NCBI RefSeq assembly: GCF_900107795.1
Contig: NZ_FNRL01000013.1
Location: forward strand, 62,001 to 126,000
Source of the DNA: Chitinophaga terrae (ex Kim and Jung 2007)
GTDB taxonomy: Bacteria > Bacteroidota > Bacteroidia > Chitinophagales > Chitinophagaceae
Direction: 5' to 3'
Length of the DNA stretch: 64,000 bases
Position numbers and translations under genes: made by a program
The notes under the pieces: generated by a model
What the model was told of the DNA's origin: nothing
What the model saw: only the letters and a program-made list of their open reading frames with translations
Databases searched by the model: none
Part shown: positions 27,101 through 35,064 of the stretch, one piece after another
How positions within the stretch are numbered: the stretch's first letter is position 1
How the letters are laid out: each line of letters begins with the position of its first letter

Positions 27101-29011
27101 AAACTCCCATAACCAGGTTTTTACCGGAGTGGGAATAGGACCGAAGGTAGAATTGTCTGTAAATTTCCTGTGGTATGGATTAACGCAATCAGGCGTTGTA
27201 GTGAAGTCTGCGATGGGCGGGATGATCTGTATATAATTCAGTTTTGGCATCTGCCTGCGGCAGCCTTTATGAATAGCGGTAAGGATCACATCATGACTTC
27301 CTATCACGTTGAAGGTATGATTAGGATTCATATCTGTACTGGTACTTCCATCTTGCGGGAATTCCCATAACCAGGTTGTTTCATCAACAGGCGTGGAGTG
27401 ATTGGTAAACTGTATCGGATCTTTGGCGCAGGATTTCAACGGGTTGGCTGTGAAGTCGACAACCGGTGGATTGCCTGCCTGCAACGCTACAGTAGCCGTG
27501 GCTATACAACCGGTTACCGTTGTGATCTTTACAGTAGCCACAAAATCTCCTTCTTTCGTATAGGTATGGGTAACAGGATTTCCCGTACCTGTTGTTCCAT
27601 CTCCAAAACTCCATTCATAGCCGGCAATAGGATCGTTGCTGTTCAAGCTGGCGTTAAAATTAACAGGCAAGGGTACACAACCTTCCATGACATCGGTTTG
27701 AATTGTTGCCTGTGGTTGTATAATGTTAATATAGCCAGGTTTATTAACGGTTTGCGAGCAACCCTGTGCATTGGTGGCCGTAAGGCTGATATCATAGCGT
27801 CCTGTTCGTGTGTAAGTATGGGAAGGATTTTCCAAGGTGGAAGTACTCCCATCTCCAAAATTCCAGCGCCATGAAACAGCGCCTGCTGATTGAGCATTGA
27901 ACTGCGTAGTAAGCGGCGCCGCGCAGGCATTTACAGGGCTTCCTATCGGGTCAATAACAGGGCCTGGATTTATATGCACTGTTTGCGTAATCTCTTCTTC
28001 ACAATCTCCCAGTTTCGCCCTCATGGTCACAACATAATCACCTGCTGCAGTAAATTGTTTGCTGGCGTTATTCGTAACCTGCGTGGTGCCGTCAGGAAAG
28101 GTCCAGACAACCGATTCCGGTGTGGGGATAGTGGTATTGGTAAATGTAACTGGCTGCCCTACGCACTGGTTGGAAAAAGTAAAGCCTGGAGTGATTTTCT
28201 CAATGACAATATAATCTTTCTTGACCAGCGACTCCGAACAGGATGCAGTATGAGAGGTAAGGGTAACAGTATATCTTCCTTCTTTGGTATAAGTATGTTG
28301 GAAATCCTGCCCTGAAGTTCCGTCGCCATAGTCCCAGGTATAAGTAACAGGATCGGGACTGTTGTTGACAGTAGAATTGAAAAAGTTTACGGTTAACGGC
28401 GCTGTACAGCTTTGTGTTTTGTCTGCCGAAAAGGAAGGAGTTGGGGGATCTTCTACTTTGATGGGAACAGGATCGCCGGAGCTGCTGCACTTCATCGTGT
28501 TGGTAACAATACTGATCACGTTATAGGTGCCTGCCTGTGTAAAAGTATGGGAAGCATTAGGTCCTGTAGCCCCGCTGCCATCTGCAAAATCCCAGGTGAT
28601 GCTTTCGATGCTGCCGTCGCCGGGGGTAGATTGGTCGGTAAACGAGGCCAGAAATGGCGCACAACCGCTAAGCGTATTGGTGCTGATCTTTACCGTAGGC
28701 TTATTATAAACCTGGATGTCTAATTGCCGGGTGATGGTAGCGCCGGGATAGGTAGCGGTAAACTTCACATGATAGACACCGGGGTTCTGGAAAGATTTGG
28801 AAGGAGCCAGTTCGTTGGTGACATTGGCGCCCAGGCTGAAATCCCATTCCAGCTTCTGGTAGCCGGGATCGACATTGGCCCTGAAATTAACCAGGAAAGG
28901 AGGACATCCGGATAATTTGTCTGCTGAAATAGATACTGATTGCGCCTGCGCCGATAACGCAGTGATAATCAATATCAGGCAGTATAGTGAATAACGAAGA
29001 AGGCTTTTCAT
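24176..29011 (-). CDS. Giant PKD-repeat T9SS type B surface protein, 1611 aa
   Basis: First gene of the reverse-strand operon that ends in porP/sprF. A signal peptide (TALSAQAQ) is followed by about 13-14 PKD domains recognisable from motifs such as WRWNFGDGST, YEWSFGDGTT, WQWEFGDSQT, YAWEFGDNTT and YMWDFDDGTV. Ig-like modules follow, then the same C-terminal sorting domain as the 949-residue neighbour (FIPNTFSPNGDGVNDIFY, IFNRWGQTVY, GNVTLIR). Most PKD units carry a pair of Cys. The predicted form is a long rod displayed on the cell surface. The 72-bp gap to the next gene and the shared strand argue for co-transcription. Confidence 0.93.
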   Translation of the reverse strand: MKSLLRYSLYCLILIITALSAQAQSVSISADKLSGCPPFLVNFRANVDPGYQKLEWDFSLGANVTNELAPSKSFQNPGVYHVKFTATYPGATITRQLDIQVYNKPTVKISTNTLSGCAPFLASFTDQSTPGDGSIESITWDFADGSGATGPNASHTFTQAGTYNVISIVTNTMKCSSSGDPVPIKVEDPPTPSFSADKTQSCTAPLTVNFFNSTVNNSPDPVTYTWDYGDGTSGQDFQHTYTKEGRYTVTLTSHTASCSESLVKKDYIVIEKITPGFTFSNQCVGQPVTFTNTTIPTPESVVWTFPDGTTQVTNNASKQFTAAGDYVVTMRAKLGDCEEEITQTVHINPGPVIDPIGSPVNACAAPLTTQFNAQSAGAVSWRWNFGDGSTSTLENPSHTYTRTGRYDISLTATNAQGCSQTVNKPGYINIIQPQATIQTDVMEGCVPLPVNFNASLNSNDPIAGYEWSFGDGTTGTGNPVTHTYTKEGDFVATVKITTVTGCIATATVALQAGNPPVVDFTANPLKSCAKDPIQFTNHSTPVDETTWLWEFPQDGSTSTDMNPNHTFNVIGSHDVILTAIHKGCRRQMPKLNYIQIIPPIADFTTTPDCVNPYHRKFTDNSTFGPIPTPVKTWLWEFGENGATSTDQHPDFTYTTPGDKVVTLTIDNGTCTSTHTVTIHIIDEIPVIAAAKTSVCIGEPVNITLGPLIRGNIQNYTWDWGNNFLESIPANNFDPAMGKTNTYNTPGEYKVTLTITDNNGCKRVSNEVTITVNGPIPDFDLTGKRCKNEPIIFSDRSTTNTGNQITTWQWEFGDSQTQDNTTNADVIHQYANTNNYTVKLTLTDKFGCKAFTTKPVRFEQVKADFTAPGNVACLNKTFSFMDRSSGTVASYAWEFGDNTTGSGVQPTKTYSAPGKYDVTLRITTVFGCTDEITKPAFITVPDPKASFTVPNDLELCPPVKVLFTNTSTGYLTSLWEFGDNGTSTKNNPDEHIYARARTYDVTLTVYAEGGCSSTTTLPLTIKGPDGTMTVTPTQGCVPLDISISATAAKTQNYMWDFDDGTVVVTSTPVSPGHTYTKPGIYYPRVSLEDDQGCVVKAQGNDKIIVDYALADFTVDNTAACGGGLITFTNHSKTLTNDELALPFQNAWDYGMPASPNNTGKTSDGSFTYPQPGNANVKLLVTSAYGCKDEKILPVVIPTQAKAAIAPIDPLCVSGTLQLSGTDENHVTGTQWTWQVGSTTYKQAALPPVTVDKAGNVPVSLTITNADGSCPSVSNSTIVVNPAPNLNLYPADATICKGASLQLQATTDNNVTVAWTDYHISDPASLRPVVDPDLDTEYKVTATNEFGCTTTGQVPVKVSQPFKIFAVDKEICEGESVEMQAGGALTFKWIPGLGLNRSDIANPIAKPEKNITYKVVGYNDSNCFTDTALARVFVRQAPKIDLGPDQVLPSGTILNLPVKASDDVISTEWTPQTGLSCYNCLTPTATLKDDITYSVKVTNRFGCTATDEVNFRLVCETSNIFIPNTFSPNGDGVNDIFYVRGQGMQTVRTFRIFNRWGQTVYERANISTNDISKGWDGKFKGVPLNPDVFVYYAEIVCDKGGVTLVKGNVTLIR

Positions 29012-29129
29012 TTGACATAGGTAGCCCGAAGGCCGTTGGTCATAGGTACATTCAAAGTATAAAAATAATGATAATGTTTGTAAATCGGGCGGATTAATAT
29101 ATCCGTAACTTTAACAAAAGCGAAGGGAA

Positions 29130-29729
29130 ATGAATTTAGATAGTCAATATTGGGATAACAGGTATTTGCACCAGGAAACCGGTTGGGATATGGGAATGGT
29201 ATCCCCTCCTTTAAAAGCGTATATAGACCAGATCCCCGACCGGGATATTCGTATATTGATCCCCGGTGGCGGCAATAGTTATGAAGCGGCTTACCTTGCA
29301 GGACAGGCGTTTAGCGATGTCACAGTGCTGGACTTTGCACCTTCGCTGACAACGCGCCTGGAGCAGCAGTTCAGGCATACCCGGATAAAGGTGATCAATG
29401 CTGACTTTTTTGATCATACCGGGACATACGACCTGGTGCTGGAACAAACGTTTTTCTGCGCGCTTCCGTCGGCAAGGCGTAAAGATTATGTGCAGCATAT
29501 GTATTCGCTGATCCGGCCAGGCGGACATCTGGCGGGCGTGCTGTTCGACAGGACCTTTGAGAAGGCTGGCCCTCCGTTTGGAGGCAGTGCGGCAGAATAC
29601 GAGGCATTGTTCTCTCCTTTATTCGAAATAAAAACATTGTACCCTTGTTATAATTCACATCCGGCCAGGCAGGGTTGCGAGGTGTTTATCAATTTTGTTC
29701 CGAAGCTGCGTAGCGAGTGTTGCCCGTAA
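29130..29729 (+). CDS. TPMT-like SAM-dependent methyltransferase
   Basis: A 199-residue methyltransferase of the thiopurine/thiol S-methyltransferase family. It begins with the family motif QYWDNRYLHQETGWD, has a SAM motif I of the form ILIPGGGNSYEA, acidic VTVLDFA, and the diagnostic EQTFFCALP, then RPGGHLAGVLF. Bacterial members methylate selenium, tellurium or thiol compounds. The substrate here is unknown. It is divergent from the giant PKD operon and convergent with the M32 peptidase, with a shared terminator between the two stop codons. Confidence 0.85.
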   Translation: MNLDSQYWDNRYLHQETGWDMGMVSPPLKAYIDQIPDRDIRILIPGGGNSYEAAYLAGQAFSDVTVLDFAPSLTTRLEQQFRHTRIKVINADFFDHTGTYDLVLEQTFFCALPSARRKDYVQHMYSLIRPGGHLAGVLFDRTFEKAGPPFGGSAAEYEALFSPLFEIKTLYPCYNSHPARQGCEVFINFVPKLRSECCP

Positions 29730-29733
29730 ACAA

Positions 29734-29778
29734 GAAGCAGTATAAGAGATTGGGTGATCCAACTTCTTATACTGCTTC
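29734..29778. terminator. Bidirectional terminator
   Basis: GAAGCAGTATAAGA at 29734-29747 pairs with its complement at 29765-29778, a 14-bp stem with a 17-base loop, between two convergent genes. Confidence 0.7.
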
Positions 29779-29795
29779 AATTGAATGTTCAGTGT

Positions 29796-31307
29796 TTATA
29801 ACCCGTAAATACCGCTATATTTTTTATTCGCATACTCCATAAACGCGCTGAATTCCAGCGGCTTCCCGGTCACCCGTTCACAGAGTTCATTAGACGTATA
29901 GAACCTGCCGTATGGGTGGATATTTGTGCGCAGCCAATTCAGTAATGGCTGGTAGTCGCCGGTGGCAATGCTTTCGTCCAGCCCCGGCACCTGTTTCTGA
30001 GCTGCCGCAAAAAACTGGGCTGCATAGAAGCTGCCTAACGAATAAGTGGGGAAATAACCAAAGCTGCCATGCGACCAGTGAATATCCTGCAAGATCCCGT
30101 GTACATCGTCGGGTACTTTTACATGCAGGTATTCCTGGTAATACTTGTTCCAGATATCTTTCAGCTCTTTTACATCAATACTGCCATCCATCAATCCTTT
30201 TTCGATCTCATACCGGATCATTATATGAAAGTGATAGGTAAGTTCATCTGCTTCGGTGCGGATCAGGCTTGGTTGTACTTTATTGATGGCTTTATAGAAA
30301 TCGTGCAATGATACGGTTCTGAGGTTCCCGGGGAAAGTGTTCTGCAATTCAGGATAACGGAATTGCCAGAAGTTAAGGCTTCTGCCTACATTGTTTTCCC
30401 AGAGGCGGGATTGCGACTCATGGATCCCCAGGCTGGTGGCTTCTCCGCATGGCAGGCCATACTGGTCGGTTGGCAAGCCCTGTTCGTAAAGTGCGTGGCC
30501 GCCTTCGTGGATGCAACTCCAGGTCATATTGCCGAAATCATTTTCATCTACTCTTGTAGTAACCCTGACGTCGAGCGGGTTAAAGCTAGTAGTGAAAGGG
30601 TGTTCGGAAAGATCCTGGCGGCCGGCCTGCATATCATAGCCCATTTGTTTGAGGAGTTCTATGCCGTAACTCCATTGAACATTTTTGTCGTAATGCGAAT
30701 GGAGGAAGGATTTGTCAACAGGCGGTTGCTTTTCGATTGCAGCCAGGAGAGGAGAAAGAGACGATTTTACTTCCTGGAAAATGGTGTCCAGCTGCCCGGT
30801 GGTCATACCTTTTTCGTACTCGTTCAGGAGAGCGTTATAAGGATGACCAGTAAAGCCCAGCAGCGAGGCTTCTTCGCGTTTCAGTTCTACCATTTTGGAA
30901 AGCGCGGGAGCAAACAACTGGTAGTCGTTGGCTTTCCGGGCTTTGATCCAGGCATGATAGCATTCGTTCGTGGCATCTGACAGAGCGGCTACAAAAGCAG
31001 CGGGGTATTTATTATTTTTTTCGAAGTCTTCCAGCGAGAGCTCAACATTTTTTCGTTCCACGGGGCTAAGCTCATTGTTTTGATGAAGCGCTTGCAGGGT
31101 AGTCCCCAGGTCGGCCGATGTAAACAGCTCGTGAGCTATCCCGCTCAATGTAGTGATCTGCTGACCACGGAATGCGGCGCCCTTTTCCGGCAGGTAGGTT
31201 TCCTGGTCCCATCCCAGTACCGCGATAGCGTATTTCACATCCGCGATCTTTTGCATTCTTGCCTTGTAGTCTGCGTAACTTTCTGCTGTAGATTTGTTGC
31301 CGGCCAT
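29796..31307 (-). CDS. Carboxypeptidase M32
   Basis: Metallocarboxypeptidase of family M32 (thermostable carboxypeptidase Taq type), a cytoplasmic enzyme that trims C-terminal residues. The zinc motif HEGGH is at residues 267-271 (HEGGHALYEQG), with downstream GIHESQSRLWEN carrying the third ligand and TYHFHIMIRYEIEK. The length of 503 residues is typical. No signal peptide. It is divergent from the Nif3-like gene with 48 bp between starts; a perfect -7 element for this strand lies in that gap. Confidence 0.94.
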   Translation of the reverse strand: MAGNKSTAESYADYKARMQKIADVKYAIAVLGWDQETYLPEKGAAFRGQQITTLSGIAHELFTSADLGTTLQALHQNNELSPVERKNVELSLEDFEKNNKYPAAFVAALSDATNECYHAWIKARKANDYQLFAPALSKMVELKREEASLLGFTGHPYNALLNEYEKGMTTGQLDTIFQEVKSSLSPLLAAIEKQPPVDKSFLHSHYDKNVQWSYGIELLKQMGYDMQAGRQDLSEHPFTTSFNPLDVRVTTRVDENDFGNMTWSCIHEGGHALYEQGLPTDQYGLPCGEATSLGIHESQSRLWENNVGRSLNFWQFRYPELQNTFPGNLRTVSLHDFYKAINKVQPSLIRTEADELTYHFHIMIRYEIEKGLMDGSIDVKELKDIWNKYYQEYLHVKVPDDVHGILQDIHWSHGSFGYFPTYSLGSFYAAQFFAAAQKQVPGLDESIATGDYQPLLNWLRTNIHPYGRFYTSNELCERVTGKPLEFSAFMEYANKKYSGIYGL

Positions 31308-31322
31308 AAAAGATTTTTTTTA

Positions 31323-31330
31323 CAAATTTA
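31323..31330 (-). promoter_or_regulatory. Promoter -7 element TAAATTTG for the M32 gene
   Basis: The reverse strand reads TAAATTTG, 15 bp upstream of the M32 start codon, implying a very short leader. No TTG is visible at the usual -33 distance. Confidence 0.4.
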
Positions 31331-31355
31331 GGCCGATGCTCTAATTTTCCGATAT

Positions 31356-32450
31356 ATGAAGATAAAAGAGATCATACAGGTTATTGAAGCATATGCGCCG
31401 CCGGTGTACCAGGAGAGCTATGATAATGCAGGATTGATCTTCGGAGACCCGCAAACGGAGGTGACCAATGTGTTGCTGACATTGGATGCCACTGAAGCGG
31501 TGATCGACGAGGCCATCGCCAAAGGTTGCAATCTTGTGGTGGCGCATCATCCGATCGTATTTGGCGGACTGAAAAAGATCAATGGAAAGAATTATGTGGA
31601 AAGGGTAGCAATTAAAGCTATCAAGAACGATATAGCGGTGTATGCGGCCCATACGAACCTTGACAATGTAAGGAACGGGGTATGTATGGAAATGGGCAGG
31701 CGACTGGGACTTGTCAATTGCCGGGTATTGCAGCCGAAAAAGGGATTATTGAAGAAGTTATTCACATTTGTGCCCGAGGCGGACGCTGAAATGGTAAGAG
31801 CGGCCTTATTTGAAGCAGGGGCGGGGCATATTGGGAACTATAGCGAGTGCAGCTTCAATGCGGCCGGCGAGGGAACGTTCAAAGGGGAGGAGGGTACAGA
31901 CCCATATGTGGGAACCCCGGGAAAACGACATTTTGAGGCGGAAATAAAGTTGGAAGTGATTTTTCCGGTATATTTGGAAGGCAAAATTCTGCAGGCCCTG
32001 CTCAGCGCCCATCCTTACGAAGAAGTGGCGTATGATATAGTGGCTTTGGACAATGCTTATAGCCAGGTGGGTTCGGGATTGATAGGGGAATTGCCGGGTG
32101 AAATGGAAGAAATGGCATTTTTACAACATGTGAAGGCGCAATTCCGGGCCGGTTGTGTCCGGTATACTCCTTTAAGGGGCAAACCGGTTAAAAAAGTGGC
32201 GTTATGTGGGGGTGCGGGAAGTTTCCTCTTAAAATCTGCGATCGGGGCCGGAGCGGATGCGTTTATATCCGCAGATTTTAAATATCATGAATTTTTTGAT
32301 GCTGAGAATCAATTAATTATAGCAGATATCGGACATTTTGAGAGCGAGCAGTTTACGGTAGAATTATTTTATCATATATTGACTGAAAAATTCCGTAATT
32401 TTGCGCCTCTAAAATCTACGATAACAACAAACCCGGTAAATTATTTATAA
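31356..32450 (+). CDS. Nif3-like dinuclear metal centre protein
   Basis: Member of the Nif3/YbgI family of hexameric proteins with a dinuclear metal site, described in E. coli as a GTP cyclohydrolase 1 type 2 homologue; the true function is unsettled. N-terminal motifs YDNAGLIFGD, VVAHHPIVFGGLKK and AHTNLDNV carry the metal ligands; the C-terminal GHFESEQF supplies more. At 364 residues it is the long form with an inserted PII-like domain (about 125-235), typical of Bacteroidota. It is followed after 3 bp by the zinc-ribbon protein, an arrangement widely kept in this phylum, so the two probably work together or at least share a transcript. Confidence 0.92.
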   Translation: MKIKEIIQVIEAYAPPVYQESYDNAGLIFGDPQTEVTNVLLTLDATEAVIDEAIAKGCNLVVAHHPIVFGGLKKINGKNYVERVAIKAIKNDIAVYAAHTNLDNVRNGVCMEMGRRLGLVNCRVLQPKKGLLKKLFTFVPEADAEMVRAALFEAGAGHIGNYSECSFNAAGEGTFKGEEGTDPYVGTPGKRHFEAEIKLEVIFPVYLEGKILQALLSAHPYEEVAYDIVALDNAYSQVGSGLIGELPGEMEEMAFLQHVKAQFRAGCVRYTPLRGKPVKKVALCGGAGSFLLKSAIGAGADAFISADFKYHEFFDAENQLIIADIGHFESEQFTVELFYHILTEKFRNFAPLKSTITTNPVNYL

Positions 32451-32453
32451 TAC

Positions 32454-33206
32454 ATGGCAACCGTAAAAGAATATTCCGTTGAAGAAAAATTAGCCTCTGT
32501 ACTCAGATTGCAGAAGATTGATTCCAAATTGGATGAGATCCAGGTGTTGAAAGGGGAGTTGCCGATGGAGGTAAAAGACCTGGAAGACGAGATCGAAGGT
32601 TTAAATACCCGTCAGGCTCACATCGAAAACGAGGTGAAAGGGATTCAAGACTTCGTTGCCAGCAAGAAAAACGCCATCAAAGATGCGGAAGCGCTGATCA
32701 AGAAGTATGAGAAACAGCAGGACAATGTGAAGAATAACCGTGAGTTTGAAGCAATAACCAAGGAAATGGAAATGCAGGCTCTTGAGATCAAATTGGCAGA
32801 AAAGCATATTAAAGATGCCAATGAAGAGATAAAAGAAAAGAGCCGGGTATTGGAGATGGCGAAGAAAGCAATTGCTGACAAAGAAGCTAACCTGAAGCAC
32901 AAGAAAGGCGAACTGGAAAAGATCATAGCAGAAACAGATAAAGAAGAAAAAGCTTTCCGTAAAGAAAGCGAAGAAGCTAAAACCAAGGTAGACCCACGTT
33001 TACTGCAGGCTTACGAAAAGATCCGTAAGAACTACCGTAACGGTCTGGCTGTGGTAACAGTAGAACGCGATTCCTGCGGCGGTTGTTTCAATGCTATCCC
33101 TCCTCAAAGGCAGGCAGAGATCCGTCAACACAAAAAGATCATCGTTTGCGAACACTGTGGCCGTATCCTGGTAGACAACGACCTGGAAGCCAGTGTTACC
33201 ATCTAA
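32454..33206 (+). CDS. Coiled-coil C4 zinc-ribbon protein (CdsZ/zf-RING_7 type)
   Basis: A 250-residue protein with a long antiparallel coiled coil (about 20-185, rich in Lys and Glu) and a C-terminal C4 zinc ribbon, SCGGCFNAIPPQ then VCEHCGRIL, that contains the two CxxC pairs. The family is conserved in bacteria and often lies behind Nif3-like genes as here; a role in nucleic acid binding or translation has been suggested, but none is proven in this group. It overlaps no other gene and is followed by a strong terminator. Confidence 0.9.
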   Translation: MATVKEYSVEEKLASVLRLQKIDSKLDEIQVLKGELPMEVKDLEDEIEGLNTRQAHIENEVKGIQDFVASKKNAIKDAEALIKKYEKQQDNVKNNREFEAITKEMEMQALEIKLAEKHIKDANEEIKEKSRVLEMAKKAIADKEANLKHKKGELEKIIAETDKEEKAFRKESEEAKTKVDPRLLQAYEKIRKNYRNGLAVVTVERDSCGGCFNAIPPQRQAEIRQHKKIIVCEHCGRILVDNDLEASVTI

Positions 33207-33229
33207 GCGAACAAAGTTATATTATTATC

Positions 33230-33268
33230 AAACGGTTAATAGTTCACCACTATTAACCGTTTCTTTTT
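33230..33268 (+). terminator. Rho-independent terminator
   Basis: AAACGGTTAATAGT at 33230-33243 and its exact complement at 33249-33262 form a 14-bp stem with loop TCACC, followed by CTTTTT. It ends the Nif3-like/zinc-ribbon operon. Confidence 0.85.
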
Positions 33269-33542
33269 ATAACAATCTTACCTTTTCGCAACTTTCTTTC
33301 CTTGCCGGAGTTAAATAGAGAAGCAACTTTTACGCTTTAAAAAATTTACCAATATTTTTAGTTTTGTTTTACTAAATTTATTAGCTTTGTATCGCCTGCC
33401 ACTGCGCAGGTAGCATGCGTAAAAGTTCTTTTATTTTGTGGCAGGAAATTGGTAAGGCGATTAGCCATAAATTGTGAATTCTTTGGGATCTGTGAAAAGA
33501 GAATGTGTGATTAGATCATAAATTGTAGGAATACTTGCCCTT
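33269..33542. other. Intergenic leader region upstream of the TPR gene
   Basis: Together with the terminator this gap is 336 bp and has no gene. It is AT-rich up to the -7 element at 33382, then contains an 8-bp long-range inverted repeat, CCTGCCAC at 33395-33402 with GTGGCAGG at 33438-33445, at the start of the predicted leader. The leader would be about 145 bases, long for this window. Confidence 0.4.
33382..33389 (+). promoter_or_regulatory. Promoter -7 element TAGCTTTG
   Basis: Perfect TAnnTTTG in an AT-rich stretch about 150 bp before the TPR gene. A TTTTG at 33362-33366 is slightly too close to be an ideal -33 element. Confidence 0.45.
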
Positions 33543-35027
33543 ATGCGTATTATTTTTTCTTTGTTGCTGCTACTGAATGTATTGAGTGTGAGCGCCAGAC
33601 AGAAAGTCTATGATTTTAATACCCGTTGCGAACAGGCTTATGACGCTATCATGCAACTGAAATTAAATACAGGTAAGGCCTTGCTGGAAGCTGAAAAAAA
33701 GGAGAACCCGGATAACCTGGCTCCCTATTTCCTTGAAAATTACGCTGATTTCTTTACGCTGTTTTTTAATGAAGACCCTTCTGAATATTCACGTAAAAGA
33801 AGCATGCGCTCCTTCCGCCTGGATAAGATGGAAGAAGGTTCCCCCGATTCGCCTTATTATTTATATACCCAGGCTGCCATTAAATTTCAATGGGCGATGA
33901 TCAAGATCAAGTTCGATGAAAAATGGGACGCCACATGGGAGATCAGGAAAGCCTACATGATGTTGAAAGACAACCAGCAACGCTTTCCTAACTTCGTTCC
34001 CAACAACCTTTTACTGGGCGCTATGCAAACAGTATTCGGCACCATCCCCGAAGGGTATAAATGGATCACTAACATCCTGGGAATGAAAGGAAGCATCAAA
34101 CAGGGAATGGCCAATGTGAATAAGTTCATTGAAAGCAATGCTCCTGAAGCCAAAATGTTCAGGGAAGAATCGTACTACTATTACTGTTATCTTACCTTGT
34201 TCATTGTTAATAAACCTGAAGATACCTGGGCTTTCCTGCAACGCAAACAACTGGATACAAAAAATAATTACCTCTTTGCCCTCATGGTTGCTAACCTGGC
34301 TTTAAACAACCAAAAAGCAGCCGTAGGACTTAAAGTGCTGGAAGAAAGGGCAGATACGCCCGAATATGCGGAGATTGACTACTATAATTACGTAATGGGG
34401 CTGCTGAAGCTCACCAGGCTGGATCCTGACGCCCATGTTTACCTGGAAAGGTTTGTGAATAATTTCAAAGGTAAATTCTATGTGAAAGAATGTTTGCAGC
34501 GGCTTAGCTGGTATTATTACCTGGAAGGCAACCAGGCTATGGCTAATAAATACAGGCAAATGATCCTCACAAAAGGTGGAGTGGAAACAGATGCCGACAA
34601 ACAAGCCTTAAAAGAAGCTAAAACCAATAAATGGCCCAATCCTTTTTTATTGAGAGTAAGATTGTTAAGCGACGGAGGTTTTTTTCCAAAGGCATTAAGC
34701 TTACTTTTAACAAAGAGACCGGCCGATTTTCCTGCACTGGAAGATAAACTGGAATACGCTTACCGTTTGGGAAGGATCTATGATGAGAACGGGCAGGACG
34801 ACCAGGCGATCACCATGTACGAGGCCACAGTAAAAGTAGGGATGAACCGTCCTGAATACTATGCAGCAAGAGCAGCCCTCCAAATGGGATACATATACGA
34901 AAAAAGAAAGGATAAGATTAAAGCCCAGGAATGCTATCAGCAATGCCTGAACATGAAAGGGCATGATTATAAGAATTCGCTTGATCAACGGGCCAAAGCA
35001 GGCTTGCAAAGACTGAGCGGAACCTGA
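33543..35027 (+). CDS. Exported tetratricopeptide-repeat protein, function unknown
   Basis: A 494-residue protein with a short signal peptide (LLLLLNVLSVSARQ). The body is helical throughout with TPR-like pairs, clearest in the last 100 residues (LEYAYRLGRIYDENGQDDQAITMYEA is one such stretch, with YAARAALQMGYIYEKR after it). It has many Tyr and Trp, no Cys-rich or catalytic motif. Similar tetratricopeptide proteins in Bacteroidota lie next to recN, as here (38-bp gap), but their role is unknown. Probably periplasmic or attached to a membrane complex. Confidence 0.8.
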   Translation: MRIIFSLLLLLNVLSVSARQKVYDFNTRCEQAYDAIMQLKLNTGKALLEAEKKENPDNLAPYFLENYADFFTLFFNEDPSEYSRKRSMRSFRLDKMEEGSPDSPYYLYTQAAIKFQWAMIKIKFDEKWDATWEIRKAYMMLKDNQQRFPNFVPNNLLLGAMQTVFGTIPEGYKWITNILGMKGSIKQGMANVNKFIESNAPEAKMFREESYYYYCYLTLFIVNKPEDTWAFLQRKQLDTKNNYLFALMVANLALNNQKAAVGLKVLEERADTPEYAEIDYYNYVMGLLKLTRLDPDAHVYLERFVNNFKGKFYVKECLQRLSWYYYLEGNQAMANKYRQMILTKGGVETDADKQALKEAKTNKWPNPFLLRVRLLSDGGFFPKALSLLLTKRPADFPALEDKLEYAYRLGRIYDENGQDDQAITMYEATVKVGMNRPEYYAARAALQMGYIYEKRKDKIKAQECYQQCLNMKGHDYKNSLDQRAKAGLQRLSGT

Positions 35028-35064
35028 CGTCAATATCCGGGGAACCGGGCATTTAACAGTACTT

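Noticed and set aside
24176-29011. Repeated PKD domains considered as a CRISPR-like or tandem DNA repeat
   Set aside because: Repeats are at the protein level with diverged DNA and variable length, inside one open frame.
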